NCBI GenBank assembly: GCA_023384575.1
Contig: JAHDVP010000013.1
Location: forward strand, 3,406-67,405
From: Acidobacteriota bacterium
GTDB lineage: Bacteria; Acidobacteriota; Vicinamibacteria; Vicinamibacterales; JAFNAJ01
DNA: 64,000 bases
Reading direction: 5' to 3'
The notes under the pieces were generated by a model. It ran no database searches. It had not been told where the DNA came from and saw nothing but the letters and a program-made list of their open reading frames with translations. Position 1 is the first letter of the stretch. Each line of letters starts with the position of its first letter. Positions 33,957-43,097 of the stretch are shown here, in pieces. The translations under genes were made by a program, and so were the position numbers.

Positions 33957-34636
33957 CGATGGTGACGCGTCGCGTGATGACCCGGCTGGCCGTGACCCTG
34001 ACGGCGATCGCACTGGCGTCCGGCCCTGGGCGTGCGCAGGAGGCGTCGACGCCGGCAGCCGCTGCCGAGCGGCTCGAGCCCGGCCTGCTCGAGCGGCTCT
34101 ACGCGGGCGGGCGGACCTTTGGCGAATTCCTCGACGCCGCGACGGCTCGCCGCGACCAGTGGGTGAGCCACTACGAACGGGGCCAGGCGCTCGACGAGCT
34201 CGTCGAGCGGGCGCGCGCGGTGCCGGGAGCCTGGCGGTTGCTGGTCGTCGCCGTCGATGCCTGCAGCGACTCGGTGGGCACGCTCCCGTATCTGGCGCGG
34301 CTCGATGAAGCCGTCGCCACGCTCGACCTGCGAATCGTCGATCGGGAAGCCGGCAAGCCGATCGCCGAGGCCCGCCGCAGCCCGGACGGCCGCGCGACGA
34401 CGCCGACGCTCGTGCTGCTCGATGGCGACGGCCGGGAACGTGGATGCTGGGTCGAACAGCCGGCCGGGCTCCAGACCTGGTGGCTCACGGTTGACCGCGC
34501 GAAGCAGCGGGAGCTGCTCTCGAAGAAGATGGCGTGGTACGCCGACGACGCCGGCGTGTCGACGGTGCGGGAGGTGGTGGAGATGCTCGAAGCCGCGGCG
34601 GCCGGGCGTACGATCTGCCCGCCGCTCACGCGGTAG
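33953..34636 (+). CDS. Exported thioredoxin-family-like protein
   Basis: A 227-residue protein with a signal peptide (about 1-29, TLTAIALASGPGRAQ). The mature sequence has a strand LLVVAVDACSDSVGTLPYLA followed by RIVDREAG and ATTPTLVLLDGDG (cis-Pro position), the layout of a thioredoxin fold with a single Cys in place of CxxC. It may bind rather than oxidise thiols. The GTG start overlaps the preceding stop by four bases; an ATG at 33959 is an alternative. It ends immediately before the palindromic element at 34638. Confidence 0.75.
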   Translation: MTMVTRRVMTRLAVTLTAIALASGPGRAQEASTPAAAAERLEPGLLERLYAGGRTFGEFLDAATARRDQWVSHYERGQALDELVERARAVPGAWRLLVVAVDACSDSVGTLPYLARLDEAVATLDLRIVDREAGKPIAEARRSPDGRATTPTLVLLDGDGRERGCWVEQPAGLQTWWLTVDRAKQRELLSKKMAWYADDAGVSTVREVVEMLEAAAAGRTICPPLTR

Positions 34637-34637
34637 C

Positions 34638-34725
34638 GGAAAAGGGGACACTCATCTTTTTCCCCGGTCGCCCAGCCGACATGTCGCCGGACCGACAACC
34701 GGAAAAGGTGAGTGTCCCCTTTTCC
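34638..34725. repeat. 88-bp REP/RAYT-like palindromic element
   Basis: The sequence is an imperfect palindrome centred on the 10-bp perfect palindrome CGACATGTCG (34677-34686). The outer 25 bases (34638-34662) pair with 34701-34725 without a gap, only two G-U pairs, and begin GGAAAAGGGGACACTCA. Such GGGGACA-type arms flanked by A and T runs are known around REP-associated tyrosine transposases and as dispersed palindromes. It fits exactly between the stop codons of two convergent genes, so it can also end transcription in both directions. No transposase gene is present in the window. Confidence 0.75.
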
Positions 34726-34982
34726 TAGCCCTCGAGGCGGTCGACGAGATCGACGTAGTCGCGCATTGCCTGTTCCCGCGACGTGCCCTGCAAGGCCGCC
34801 CAGGCGTCGTACTTCGCGCCAGCGACGAAGTCGAACATCCCCGGACGGTCGCCCGAGACATCGCCCGACGTCGCCTGTTTGTAGAGCGCGTACAACCGGA
34901 GCAACGTGTCGTTGTCCGGACGGGACGGCAGCTGCTTCGATCGAGCGGATGCCGCTTCGAACTGCTGGACCAGGTCGGTCAT
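34725..34982 (-). CDS. Acyl-CoA-binding protein
   Basis: An 85-residue four-helix acyl-CoA-binding protein. The family signature LPSRPDNDTLLRLYALYKQA is followed by TSGD, RPGMFDFVAGAKYDAW and YVDLVDRLE, including the Tyr and Lys that hold the CoA. It buffers long-chain acyl-CoA in the cytoplasm. An upstream TTG (34994) could extend it by four residues, but GGAGGG before the ATG favours 34982. It is convergent with the thioredoxin-like gene, and its stop codon touches the palindromic repeat. Confidence 0.92.
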   Translation of the reverse strand: MTDLVQQFEAASARSKQLPSRPDNDTLLRLYALYKQATSGDVSGDRPGMFDFVAGAKYDAWAALQGTSREQAMRDYVDLVDRLEG

Positions 34983-35035
34983 GTCGCCCTCCAACCCTTG
35001 ATTCTGCCTCGTTCCGGTGCCCGCGGTGCCGCCCG

Positions 35036-38000
35036 TCAGGTCATGGACACCGCGACCGGCTCACCCCACAGATACCCTTGGCCGTAGCGGACGCCGAGGT
35101 CGACGAGCAGTGCCACCTCTTCCTCGCTTTCGATTCCCTCGGCGATGACCAGCGCGCCGAGCGTGTCGGCGACCTCGACGAGGCGCTTCAGCGTACGCAC
35201 GCGCCCCCGCTCGTGCCCAATCCCGGCGACCCAGCGCCGGTCGAGCTTCACCACCTCCGGTTCGAGGAGCACCAGGCTCTCGAGCGAGGTGCGGCCGAAG
35301 CCGACGTCGTCGATGGCCACGCGCAGGTCGGCCCGACGCAACGCCGCGACCGCGTCGCGGATGGTCGACGGGTTGCCCAGCAGCTGTTGTTCGGAGAGCT
35401 CGATGCAGTACTGGTGGCGCGTCGCTGGTTCCGGAAAGAGGCGGAGCAGCTGCTCGACGGGCGTCTCGAGCAGGGTCGACGGGTAGAGATTCAGGTGGTG
35501 CCAGCCCTCGCCCGACTGCGCCGCGGCCCGAAGGCACGCGCTCAGACATCGCAGGTCGAGGGCCGAGAGCAGGCCGTCCTCGCCGGCGCGCCGGAAGAAG
35601 TCCTGCGGCAGGTTCAACGGACCGTCCGGGCCGCGTGACAGGAACTCGTGTCCCGCGACCTGTCGCTCGACGAGCCGCATGATCGGCTGCCGCGCCACCG
35701 TGATGACGTCCGGTGCCCGGAGCAGGTGCGCGACGTCCCGCGGGCCGGTGGGTGATTCGATGGTCGCGGTCGAGGTGGCCAGCGTGATGCGGTTCTTGCC
35801 CCTCACCTTGCTGTCCTGCAGGGCCACCCGGGCGTTCCTGAGGATGTCGTCGATCGATCCCGTGTCGACGTCAACCGGCGTCACCGCCAGGCTCACGGTG
35901 AGCGGCACCATGTCCTGCCCGACGTGAATGCGCTCGCCGACGCCCGCGAGTCGCAGCCGGTCGGCGACGAGCGCGGCCTCCATGAGCCGTGTCTCTGGCA
36001 GCAGCACCAGGAACTCGTCACCCCCGATGCGGGCCATCCGATCGGTGGGCCGCAGCGAGTCGGACAGGCCGCGCGCCAGCGTGGCGAGCACCCGATCGCC
36101 AGTCGCGTGTCCGAAGCGGTCGTTGATCTGCTTGAAGTCGTCGCAGTCGATGAAGATGGCCGACAGGGTCGACGCGTGGCGCCGGGCCCGCTCGAGCTCG
36201 TCGGTGAGGTACTCGGCGAACCCCCGCCGGTTGAGGAGTCCGGTCAGCGGATCGACCATGGCCAGCTCGCGCAGGCTGATCTCGGCGAGCTTGCGATCGG
36301 TGATGTCGATGTGCGACACGACGACCCCGCCCGACCCGGTAATGCGCGAGGCGTGCATCAGGTACCACCGCTGGTCGTTCAAGGAGTGGCAGGGGTACTC
36401 GAGCACGTACTGGTCGATCTCGTCGGCCAGCAGCCGTTCGAGGCCCTGGCGCGCCTCGTGTCCTTCGCTGTTCGGCGGGAGCCGGTGCGGCGCGCACACC
36501 TCGAGGTAGTTGGCTCCCACACCGATCGACGCGTGCACGGAGCCGCCGTTCTCGGCGGCGAAGCGCTCCCACGCGGCGTTGACCATGATGATCGTGCCTC
36601 GCCGGTCGAGCATGGCGACGTGCTGCGGCATCGAATCGAGTACTTTCTGGGTCCGCTCGTTCGCCTCGGCGAGCGACGTCACGTCGATGAAGCTGACGAC
36701 GACGCCGGTGGGGCGGGTGGAGCGCGTCAGGTAGGGTGACATCCTCACCAGTACGTGCCGTCCGCGTTCCGTCGTCATGGGCCGTTCGGCCGGCTGCCCG
36801 TGGAGGAGCACGGCGCGGCAGTCGGTGACGAACGACTCGCCGCCGAAGTGCATCGCGAGGTGGTCGACCGGGCGGCCGACGTCACGCTCGAGCAGGCTGA
36901 CGTACGACGACGCCGACGGCGTGAACTTCCTGACCGTCAGCTGGTCGTCGAGCAGCAGCGTGCCAATGCTCGTGCTCCGCAGGATGTTGTCGATGTCGTT
37001 GTTGAGCTCGATCAGTTCGGCGATCTTCCGTTCGTGCTCGGCATTGACGGTGTACAACTCTTCGTTGACCGCCTGCAACTCCTCGTTGGTGCTCTGGAGC
37101 TCCTCGTTCGACGAGGTGAGCTCCTCGTTGATCGCCTGGAGCTCCTCGTTCGACGTCTCGAGCTCCTCCACCATGGCCTGGAGGTTCTCGCGGGAGTGCT
37201 GCAGCTCCTGCTGCAGATCGGCGAGCTGGCGTTCGGTCTCGGCGCCCATGTCGATGAGCGCCGTCTCGGGGCCCGGCGCGCCGGCCGCCGCACCCGGCTC
37301 GAAGACGACGATGGCGAGGCGACGCCCGAGGACGGTGTCGATGAGCGGCATGAGCCGCATGCCGATCGACCCGCTGCCGGTCTCGGAACGGATCCCCGTG
37401 TACCGCCGCTCCCGATCCTCGCGGATGACTCGAGGCACGCCGGCCGCCGCGACCACCGAGAGCGCGCGAGGCAGCATCGTGAGCAGGTTCAGGTTCGCCT
37501 GTCCGGTGGGGATCTTCATGTAGGGAGCGACGTCACCGAACACGTGCAGCAGGCGGAAGCTCTCGTCGACGAGCACCGCCGCGGGTGCGTACGCCTCGAG
37601 CAGGACCCCCGTCGCCGACTCGACCACTCGCGAATGCTGCGAGCGCGGCAGCCCGTCGCTGGCGACGTGCGCGGGCCGTGGAGCCAGCGGCTCGCGGGCG
37701 AACATCGCCGCCACCGGCCGGTCGCCGATGGCCCGGTAGATGCGCAGCCGGCCGTCGATCGGCTCGAACGCATCCGAGCGGTCGCCCACCGTCTCGCTCG
37801 TGCCGAGCACCAGCGTGGCGCCGCGTTTGAGCGCGAAACGAAACGCGGCGAGGGCGCGCTCCTGCAGCGTCTGATCCAGGTAGATCAGCAGGTTGCGGCA
37901 CGAGACGAGCGAGACCCGGGTGAACGGCGGGTCGCTCACGAGGTTGTGCTGCGCGAGGACCACGAGCTGCCGCAGCTCCCGCCGCACGACGTAGTGATCC

Positions 38001-39163
38001 TCCTTCCACTCGAAGAACCGCGCCAGTCGGGGCGCCGAGACGTCCTGGGCGATCGACGGACCGTAGATGCCCGCCGACGCCACCTCGAGCGCCGCCTTGT
38101 CCATGTCCGTCGCGAAGATTCTCACGTCCAGCGTGCGCGCCGAGCGCTCCATCGCCTCGCTCAGCAGCATGCCCACCGTGTAGGCCTCCTCGCCCGTCGC
38201 GCACCCCGCGACCCACACGCGCAGCGGCTGATCGGCCGGCGCCTGTTCGACGAGCGGCAGCAGCACGTGTTCCTGCAGGTGCGTCCACACGTCGGGGTCG
38301 CGGAAGAAGCGGGTCACGCTGATGAGCAGCTCCTTCAGCAGGAGGTCGACCTCGGTCGAGGAGCTGCGGGCCAGGCGCAGGTACGCCTGCAGGTCCTCGC
38401 TCTCGGTCGCCGCGATGCGTCGGGCCACCCGCCTCAGCACCGTGTTGCGCTTGTAGTGCGAGAAGTCGACCGTGGTCGCCTGCGTGACGAGCGCCATCAA
38501 CTGCGCGTACGCGTCTGCCTCCGTCGCCGGGTCCTCGCGGTGATCGAGGAAGACTCGCAGCAGCAGCGGGTCGCGCACCGCCCGCCCGACGAGGTCGGGC
38601 ATCTGGGCGGGGGGCAGCACCGCGTCGACGAGCCCCGTGGAGATGGCGCTGCGCGGCATGCCGTCGAACCGGGCCGACGCCGCGTCCTGCACGAACACGT
38701 GGCCGCCGCCGGCCTTGATCGCCCGCACGCCGCGCATGCCGTCGCTGCCCGTGCCCGACAGCACCACGCCGATGCTGCGGGCGCCCTGGTGCTTCGCCAG
38801 CGACTCGAAGAACAGGTCGATCGGCAGGTTCAGACTCGAGCCGCCGCTGCGAGCCACGAGGCGCAGGCGCCCGCCCTCGATCACCAGGTTGTTCTTCGCG
38901 TCGTTGAGGTACACATGGTTCGGTTCGACCGCCAGACCGTCGGTGGCGCGGCTCACCGGCATCGGCGTGTGCCGGGCCAGCAGTTCGGCCATCAGGCTCT
39001 TGTGGCCGGGCGAGAGGTGCTGCACCACGACGAACGCGCACCCGACGTCACCGGGCATCCTGTCGAAGAACTGCTCCAGGGCCTCGAGGCCGCCGGCCGA
39101 CGCGCCGAGTCCCACGACGAAGAACGGAAGGCTGGAGGCGGCCTCGTGACGGTCGTCGTGCAT
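35036..39163 (-). CDS. CheB-CheR-PAS-GGDEF-EAL fusion signalling protein
   Basis: A protein of about 1375 residues. Order: CheB methylesterase (about 10-190; Ser in GLGASAGG, His in VQHLSPGH, Asp in GTGSDGMRG), CheR methyltransferase (200-455; VTRFFRDPD, VAGCATGEEAYTVG, CRNLLIYLDQ), a long coiled coil of ELETSNEELQAINEELTSSN type (650-730), two PAS domains, GGDEF (RIGGDEFLVLLPE, near 1048) with an RxxD I-site exactly five residues upstream, and EAL (EFLSR for EALLR, IELSE, IDDVGFGRTSLESL, KLDRRW, AEGIES, GQGY). All key active-site residues appear present. It should link methylation-type sensing with c-di-GMP synthesis and breakdown. ATG at 39163 is chosen; a TTG at 39181 is possible. Confidence 0.93.
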   Translation of the reverse strand: MHDDRHEAASSLPFFVVGLGASAGGLEALEQFFDRMPGDVGCAFVVVQHLSPGHKSLMAELLARHTPMPVSRATDGLAVEPNHVYLNDAKNNLVIEGGRLRLVARSGGSSLNLPIDLFFESLAKHQGARSIGVVLSGTGSDGMRGVRAIKAGGGHVFVQDAASARFDGMPRSAISTGLVDAVLPPAQMPDLVGRAVRDPLLLRVFLDHREDPATEADAYAQLMALVTQATTVDFSHYKRNTVLRRVARRIAATESEDLQAYLRLARSSSTEVDLLLKELLISVTRFFRDPDVWTHLQEHVLLPLVEQAPADQPLRVWVAGCATGEEAYTVGMLLSEAMERSARTLDVRIFATDMDKAALEVASAGIYGPSIAQDVSAPRLARFFEWKEDHYVVRRELRQLVVLAQHNLVSDPPFTRVSLVSCRNLLIYLDQTLQERALAAFRFALKRGATLVLGTSETVGDRSDAFEPIDGRLRIYRAIGDRPVAAMFAREPLAPRPAHVASDGLPRSQHSRVVESATGVLLEAYAPAAVLVDESFRLLHVFGDVAPYMKIPTGQANLNLLTMLPRALSVVAAAGVPRVIREDRERRYTGIRSETGSGSIGMRLMPLIDTVLGRRLAIVVFEPGAAAGAPGPETALIDMGAETERQLADLQQELQHSRENLQAMVEELETSNEELQAINEELTSSNEELQSTNEELQAVNEELYTVNAEHERKIAELIELNNDIDNILRSTSIGTLLLDDQLTVRKFTPSASSYVSLLERDVGRPVDHLAMHFGGESFVTDCRAVLLHGQPAERPMTTERGRHVLVRMSPYLTRSTRPTGVVVSFIDVTSLAEANERTQKVLDSMPQHVAMLDRRGTIIMVNAAWERFAAENGGSVHASIGVGANYLEVCAPHRLPPNSEGHEARQGLERLLADEIDQYVLEYPCHSLNDQRWYLMHASRITGSGGVVVSHIDITDRKLAEISLRELAMVDPLTGLLNRRGFAEYLTDELERARRHASTLSAIFIDCDDFKQINDRFGHATGDRVLATLARGLSDSLRPTDRMARIGGDEFLVLLPETRLMEAALVADRLRLAGVGERIHVGQDMVPLTVSLAVTPVDVDTGSIDDILRNARVALQDSKVRGKNRITLATSTATIESPTGPRDVAHLLRAPDVITVARQPIMRLVERQVAGHEFLSRGPDGPLNLPQDFFRRAGEDGLLSALDLRCLSACLRAAAQSGEGWHHLNLYPSTLLETPVEQLLRLFPEPATRHQYCIELSEQQLLGNPSTIRDAVAALRRADLRVAIDDVGFGRTSLESLVLLEPEVVKLDRRWVAGIGHERGRVRTLKRLVEVADTLGALVIAEGIESEEEVALLVDLGVRYGQGYLWGEPVAVSMT

Positions 39164-39188
39164 GTCGGCCGCCGGATGCAAAACGTGA

Positions 39189-39194
39189 TCCTAC
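39189..39194 (-). promoter_or_regulatory. Candidate -10 box (TAGGAT) for the CheB-CheR fusion gene
   Basis: TAGGAT on the minus strand, 25 bases before the ATG at 39163. Directly upstream is a perfect 7-bp inverted repeat (CCAGCCG/CGGCTGG, 39195-39217) with a 9-base AT-rich centre, a possible operator. Confidence 0.35.
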
Positions 39195-39321
39195 CAGCCG
39201 GTCGAATTACGGCTGGCATCGGGCGGGCCCGAGATTCCGGCCAGCCCATCGACTGAACGAGGCCAGCTTCGTGGGACGGCCTGCCAACGACCCGCCCGGC
39301 GCGGCGGCTTTATTGATGAGC

Positions 39322-39337
39322 TGCCGGGCGCCCGGCA
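39322..39337. terminator. 16-bp GC palindrome downstream of the PQQ-propeller gene
   Basis: TGCCGGGCGCCCGGCA is a perfect palindrome six bases past the stop of the minus-strand propeller gene, followed on that strand by an AT-rich stretch (ATCAATAAAG). It may act as a terminator. Confidence 0.35.
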
Positions 39338-39343
39338 ATTCCG

Positions 39344-40969
39344 TCAGCGCCCGCCTCGGAGGTCGTACGCCGCCATCTCGGTGGTGTTGCGAACGAACAG
39401 CCGGCCGTCGGCGAGCGCCGGCACGTTCCACGTCTTGCCGCGCAGCGACGAGACCCGCGACACCTCGTCGTGCCGCTCGGGGGTCGCACGCACCAGCACG
39501 AGGTCGCCGTCCTCCGTCAACACCAGCAGGTGTCCCGACGCGAGCAGCACCTGGCCGTGCCCGTACCGCCCGGCCTTCCAGTGCCGCTCACCGGTCATCA
39601 CGTCGACGGCCCCGAGGATGCCCTCGTCGAGGCCGTAGACGACACCCTCGTGCAGCACCGAGCTCGAGAAGCGGTTCTTCATGCCGATGTTCTCCCACAC
39701 CGCCCGAGCCGCGAACCTTCCGTCCTCGCGCGCGACCTCGACGAGTGCCGCCCCCTTTCCGTACCCGGACGACAGGAACACGCGGCCCTCGTCGACCACG
39801 ATCGGCTGCGCGGCGTTCACGTTGTACATCGTCGTCCACGGATACTCCCAGAGGAGGGAGCCGTCTTCAATCGCCAGCCCCATCGCTCGCGACGCGCTCA
39901 TCACGAGGAGCTGACGCACGCCCGCGAGCGTCACGACCATCGGCGACGCATAGGCCGCCTGATCGTCGAGGGCGCGCCACACCGGCGCCCCCGTGACGCG
40001 GTGGTACGCCACGACCGATCGTCCACCCGGTCCGCCTGGCAGCACGATGACGAGATCGTCGACCACGAGCGGCGAGGCGGCCATGCCCCACTGCAGGTTC
40101 GTCGCGCCGTTGTCGTCGAGGATGTTCCGGCTCCAGAGCACGCGTCCGCTCGCGGCGTCGAATGCCCTGAACTCGCCCGTGGCGCCGAGCGCGTACAGCC
40201 GTCCGTCGTGCCACGTGGGCGTCGAGCGCGGGCCGTCGCCTCCCATGAACTCCCTGAACTCGGCGTCCCACGCGTCGGTCCACACCTCGCGGCCCGTCTC
40301 GATGTCGTAAGCCGCCACGACCTCCTGGCGCCGCCGCTGCTCGATGGTGAAGAGCCTGGCGCCGGCGACGACGAACGACGCGTACCCGGCACCGACCGGC
40401 TGGCGCCACACCTCGCGCGGGCCGCTGGCTGGCCACGGCAGCGCGAGCGCCCGTTCGGTGTAGTGCCCGTCGCGGCGAGGGCCACGGAAGTCGGTCCAGA
40501 AGGGAGCCATCCCGCGTCCGACCGGCATCGTCGCCGCCGCCGGGTCGTCCGCCGGCGTGGACGTCGCGTCGGCGGACACGCGCGTCGACGGCACCTCGCC
40601 CGCGTCGACCGCCGAGGCCGGATCCTCCGATGTCGCCAGTGGCAGCGCTTCGACCGGAGCGTCCCGAAGCGCGGCGTCGGCATCGGCGCCGGCCTGCGCC
40701 GCGCGCTGCTGCTCGAGCGCCGCGTAATGGCGCGCGGGCGACGTGAAGGCGACGCGCGGGCGGCCGCTGCCATCGAGGACAACGTGCCACCCCAGCACGA
40801 GGTGGGCCCACAGCACACCGGCGACGAGCGCGGCCAGCGTGGCGGCGAGCTTCTTCCAGAGCCGAAGCCCGCCGCTCGCCCAGATCAGAGCCAGGCCCAG
40901 CGGCGGGAAGACCACCGTTGCCGCCGCAATGGCCGCGGGGCGGGACGTCCAGCGTTCGTGTGTGCCCAC
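39344..40969 (-). CDS. PQQ-type beta-propeller repeat protein, membrane anchored
   Basis: A 541-residue protein with two hydrophobic helices at the N-terminus (about 10-30 and 36-58) and a long Ala/Asp/Thr-rich linker, then about seven propeller blades from residue 160. Blade motifs include FTIEQRRRQEVVAAYDIETG, YALGATGEFRAFDAASGRVL, GAVDVMTGERHWKAGRYGHG and HLLVLTEDGDLVLVRATPE, as in BamB/quinoprotein-like families. No quinone-binding Cys pair or catalytic pattern is obvious, so an enzyme role is not claimed. The start is GTG; a TAGAGT -10 box lies only six bases before it. Confidence 0.88.
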   Translation of the reverse strand: MGTHERWTSRPAAIAAATVVFPPLGLALIWASGGLRLWKKLAATLAALVAGVLWAHLVLGWHVVLDGSGRPRVAFTSPARHYAALEQQRAAQAGADADAALRDAPVEALPLATSEDPASAVDAGEVPSTRVSADATSTPADDPAAATMPVGRGMAPFWTDFRGPRRDGHYTERALALPWPASGPREVWRQPVGAGYASFVVAGARLFTIEQRRRQEVVAAYDIETGREVWTDAWDAEFREFMGGDGPRSTPTWHDGRLYALGATGEFRAFDAASGRVLWSRNILDDNGATNLQWGMAASPLVVDDLVIVLPGGPGGRSVVAYHRVTGAPVWRALDDQAAYASPMVVTLAGVRQLLVMSASRAMGLAIEDGSLLWEYPWTTMYNVNAAQPIVVDEGRVFLSSGYGKGAALVEVAREDGRFAARAVWENIGMKNRFSSSVLHEGVVYGLDEGILGAVDVMTGERHWKAGRYGHGQVLLASGHLLVLTEDGDLVLVRATPERHDEVSRVSSLRGKTWNVPALADGRLFVRNTTEMAAYDLRGGR

Positions 40970-40975
40970 GGATCT

Positions 40976-40981
40976 ACTCTA
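40976..40981 (-). promoter_or_regulatory. -10 box (TAGAGT) just before the propeller gene
   Basis: TAGAGT on the minus strand with six bases before the GTG at 40969, a leaderless-type arrangement. Confidence 0.35.
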
Positions 40982-41031
40982 CACCGGTGACCGTGCCGCC
41001 GCCTCTGCGGGCCGGTGTCCGGTCCCTCGAC

Positions 41032-41622
41032 TCACCTCGTGTGTCGCGTCGGCACCACGCGGTCGACGTCGTAGCCGAGTGACGCGGCACGAGCGAGCAG
41101 GGCTGCGTACCGCTCGCCTCCGACGTCCGCAGACCGCGCGAGCACCCAGAGATACCTGCGGTCGGGCGTGCCGACGAGGGCCGTGCTGTAGTCGGGCGCG
41201 AGGTCGAGAATCCAGTAATCGCCCCACACCGCGGAGATGAACGACAGAAAGGCGGGGGCGAAGCGCACCTCGAGCTTCGAGTTCGAGCCGTCGCGCGAGA
41301 CGACACGCGCGAGGCCCTTCGCCCGGTCCACGGCTCCGTCCGCCTTGACGCACGCGTTGATGACATCGACACGGCCGTCTCCGCGTAACACGTACTCGGC
41401 AGTGACGTCGCTCACGCACTGCCGCTGGAACCGGAACGGCAGCCGCCCCAGCTCGAACCACGTGCCCTGATAGCGATCGAGATCGACGGCCGCGACCGTT
41501 GGCGGGTCGGGCGACGTGCGTGCGTCCACGGTGGACGCCAGTCCCGCGAGCACAACCGTCACGGCGATCCCTGGAATGCTCGTGCGACGGGAACGAAGAA
41601 GGGTGCGACGTGCCATGGTCAC
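41032..41622 (-). CDS. Lipocalin family protein (Blc-like)
   Basis: A 196-residue bacterial lipocalin. A signal sequence (SIPGIAVTVVLAGLASTVDA) is followed by the first lipocalin signature YQGTWFELGRLPFRFQRQC, then NACVKADG, RFAPAF and the WGDYWILDLAPDY strand pair seen in Blc. These outer-membrane or periplasmic proteins bind lysophospholipids or other hydrophobic molecules. No lipobox Cys is present after the signal, so it is probably soluble. An ATG at 41616 (MARRTLL) is an equally good start. It lies 62 bp from the propeller gene in the same direction. Confidence 0.93.
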   Translation of the reverse strand: MTMARRTLLRSRRTSIPGIAVTVVLAGLASTVDARTSPDPPTVAAVDLDRYQGTWFELGRLPFRFQRQCVSDVTAEYVLRGDGRVDVINACVKADGAVDRAKGLARVVSRDGSNSKLEVRFAPAFLSFISAVWGDYWILDLAPDYSTALVGTPDRRYLWVLARSADVGGERYAALLARAASLGYDVDRVVPTRHTR

Positions 41623-41703
41623 TCAGACGCGTTCACAGGCTGTGGGGGTTGCATCGCCCTGCCGGCGTGTTGCCGCGTCGGGCCGGAATCGAGGCCCCCG
41701 GGG

Positions 41704-42984
41704 TCAGCGCGCGGCGCGCCGCACGGCGATCGTGGCCTCGAGCGACCCCTCGTGCGCCGCAGGCGTCACCTCGAGCACGTCCGCCATCAGCGCGTAGAGA
41801 TCGATGGCCCTGACGACGCCCACCCGCTGGCCCTGCTTGAAGGCAGGCCCGTGCGCGATGAAGATCCCCCGCATCGACTCGAGCTCGTTGTCGAAGCCGT
41901 GGTTGCCCTCCCCCCAGCGCCGCGTCGAGTCCGTCGCGCGCGCACGCGTCGTGATCGTCCAGCCCTCGTCGGCGAGGCCGACGATCGGGGTGACCCGCGG
42001 CCCGGGACGCAGGCGGAAGCGCTCGGGGAGGTCGCGGTCGCGATAGACCGCAAGGTGTGGATGCTTGTCCTTCAGCGCCGCGTAGAGCTCCTCGTCGTGC
42101 CCGATCTTCGACCGCAGCGACAGGACCGGGGTCCAGTCGACGACCGAGACGGTGTCGAGGTCCACGTAGTCGTCGAGCAGGATCGCGCGTTCGCGGGGCG
42201 TCGCCGCCATGCCATGGTCCGACACGACGATGACGTTCACGCGCCCCAGCAGATCGCGCCGCTCGAGGCCCTCGACGAAGTGACCAAGCGCCGCATCGAC
42301 CCGCGCGACCGCCGCCTCCACCTCCGGTGAGTCCGGGCCGTGTCGATGTCCGGCGTCGTCGACGTCGCTCATGTAGAGCGTGAGGAACACCGGCCGGTCG
42401 GCCGAAGGCCGGTCGAGCCAGCCGAGCAGGCGGTCGCCTCGCGCCTCGTTGCTCAACGCGCCGTCGTACGCCTGCCAGTACCGGGGCCGCAGCCCGCCGA
42501 TAGCCGCTTCCGACCCCGGCCAGAAGAGCGGAGCCGTGGGTCGCCCGGCCCGCTCGAGCGCGACCCAGATGGGTTCGCCGCCCCACCAGGCGGCATCGCC
42601 GACCGCGTTGCGGTTCGACAGGCTGAACCACCGATCGCGCCGGGCGTCGTGGATGTTGTTGGCGACGATGCCGTGGGTGCCCGGGTGGAGGCCCGTGACC
42701 AGCGAGTAATGGTTCGGAAACGTCTTCGTCGGGAACACGGGCACCAGGCCGCGCGCCCGAACGCCACCCGCCGCGAGCCGGTCGAGCGTGGGCGTGGCCA
42801 CGCGGTCCTGGTAGTCCCAGCGGAAACCGTCGAGCGAGACGAGGATCACCGTCGAAGGCCACGAGGCGCCTTCGTGGCGCGTCTCGAGGCGGGTCCCTGT
42901 GGACGCGGCGCATCCCGATGCGGCGGCGATGGCGAGCGTGGCGAGGATCGCGGCGAGCGGGCGGCTCACCCGACGGCGGAACAT
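41704..42984 (-). CDS. Alkaline phosphatase superfamily phosphodiesterase (ENPP-like lipoprotein)
   Basis: A 426-residue type I phosphodiesterase/nucleotide pyrophosphatase. The signal ends ATLAIAAASGC, a clear lipobox, so it is lipid-anchored. Metal and nucleophile residues are visible: VSLDGFRWDY, FPTKTFPNHYSLVTGLHPG (nucleophile Thr about 88), MSDVDDAGHRHGP, VSDHGMAATP and GNHGFDNE. It cleaves phosphodiester or pyrophosphate bonds in the periplasm. The ATG at 42984 is preferred over 43062 because the signal peptide begins there. It lies 113 bp after a polytopic membrane protein gene on the same strand. Confidence 0.95.
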   Translation of the reverse strand: MFRRRVSRPLAAILATLAIAAASGCAASTGTRLETRHEGASWPSTVILVSLDGFRWDYQDRVATPTLDRLAAGGVRARGLVPVFPTKTFPNHYSLVTGLHPGTHGIVANNIHDARRDRWFSLSNRNAVGDAAWWGGEPIWVALERAGRPTAPLFWPGSEAAIGGLRPRYWQAYDGALSNEARGDRLLGWLDRPSADRPVFLTLYMSDVDDAGHRHGPDSPEVEAAVARVDAALGHFVEGLERRDLLGRVNVIVVSDHGMAATPRERAILLDDYVDLDTVSVVDWTPVLSLRSKIGHDEELYAALKDKHPHLAVYRDRDLPERFRLRPGPRVTPIVGLADEGWTITTRARATDSTRRWGEGNHGFDNELESMRGIFIAHGPAFKQGQRVGVVRAIDLYALMADVLEVTPAAHEGSLEATIAVRRAAR

Positions 42985-43097
42985 CGCGGGCCGGGACGCC
43001 TCGGAGGAGTCGCGTCGGCAGGTCACCGGCGGATCGTTCACCAGAACCGGTCGGTGGCGCAACCGCGACGGCCGTGGCCCGCCACGTCCCGATCCGG

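Noticed and set aside
33420-34013. N-terminal extension of the alcohol dehydrogenase frame to 34013
   Set aside because: The extension crosses the divergent promoter and the small gene at 33666; AGGAGG sets the start at 33419.
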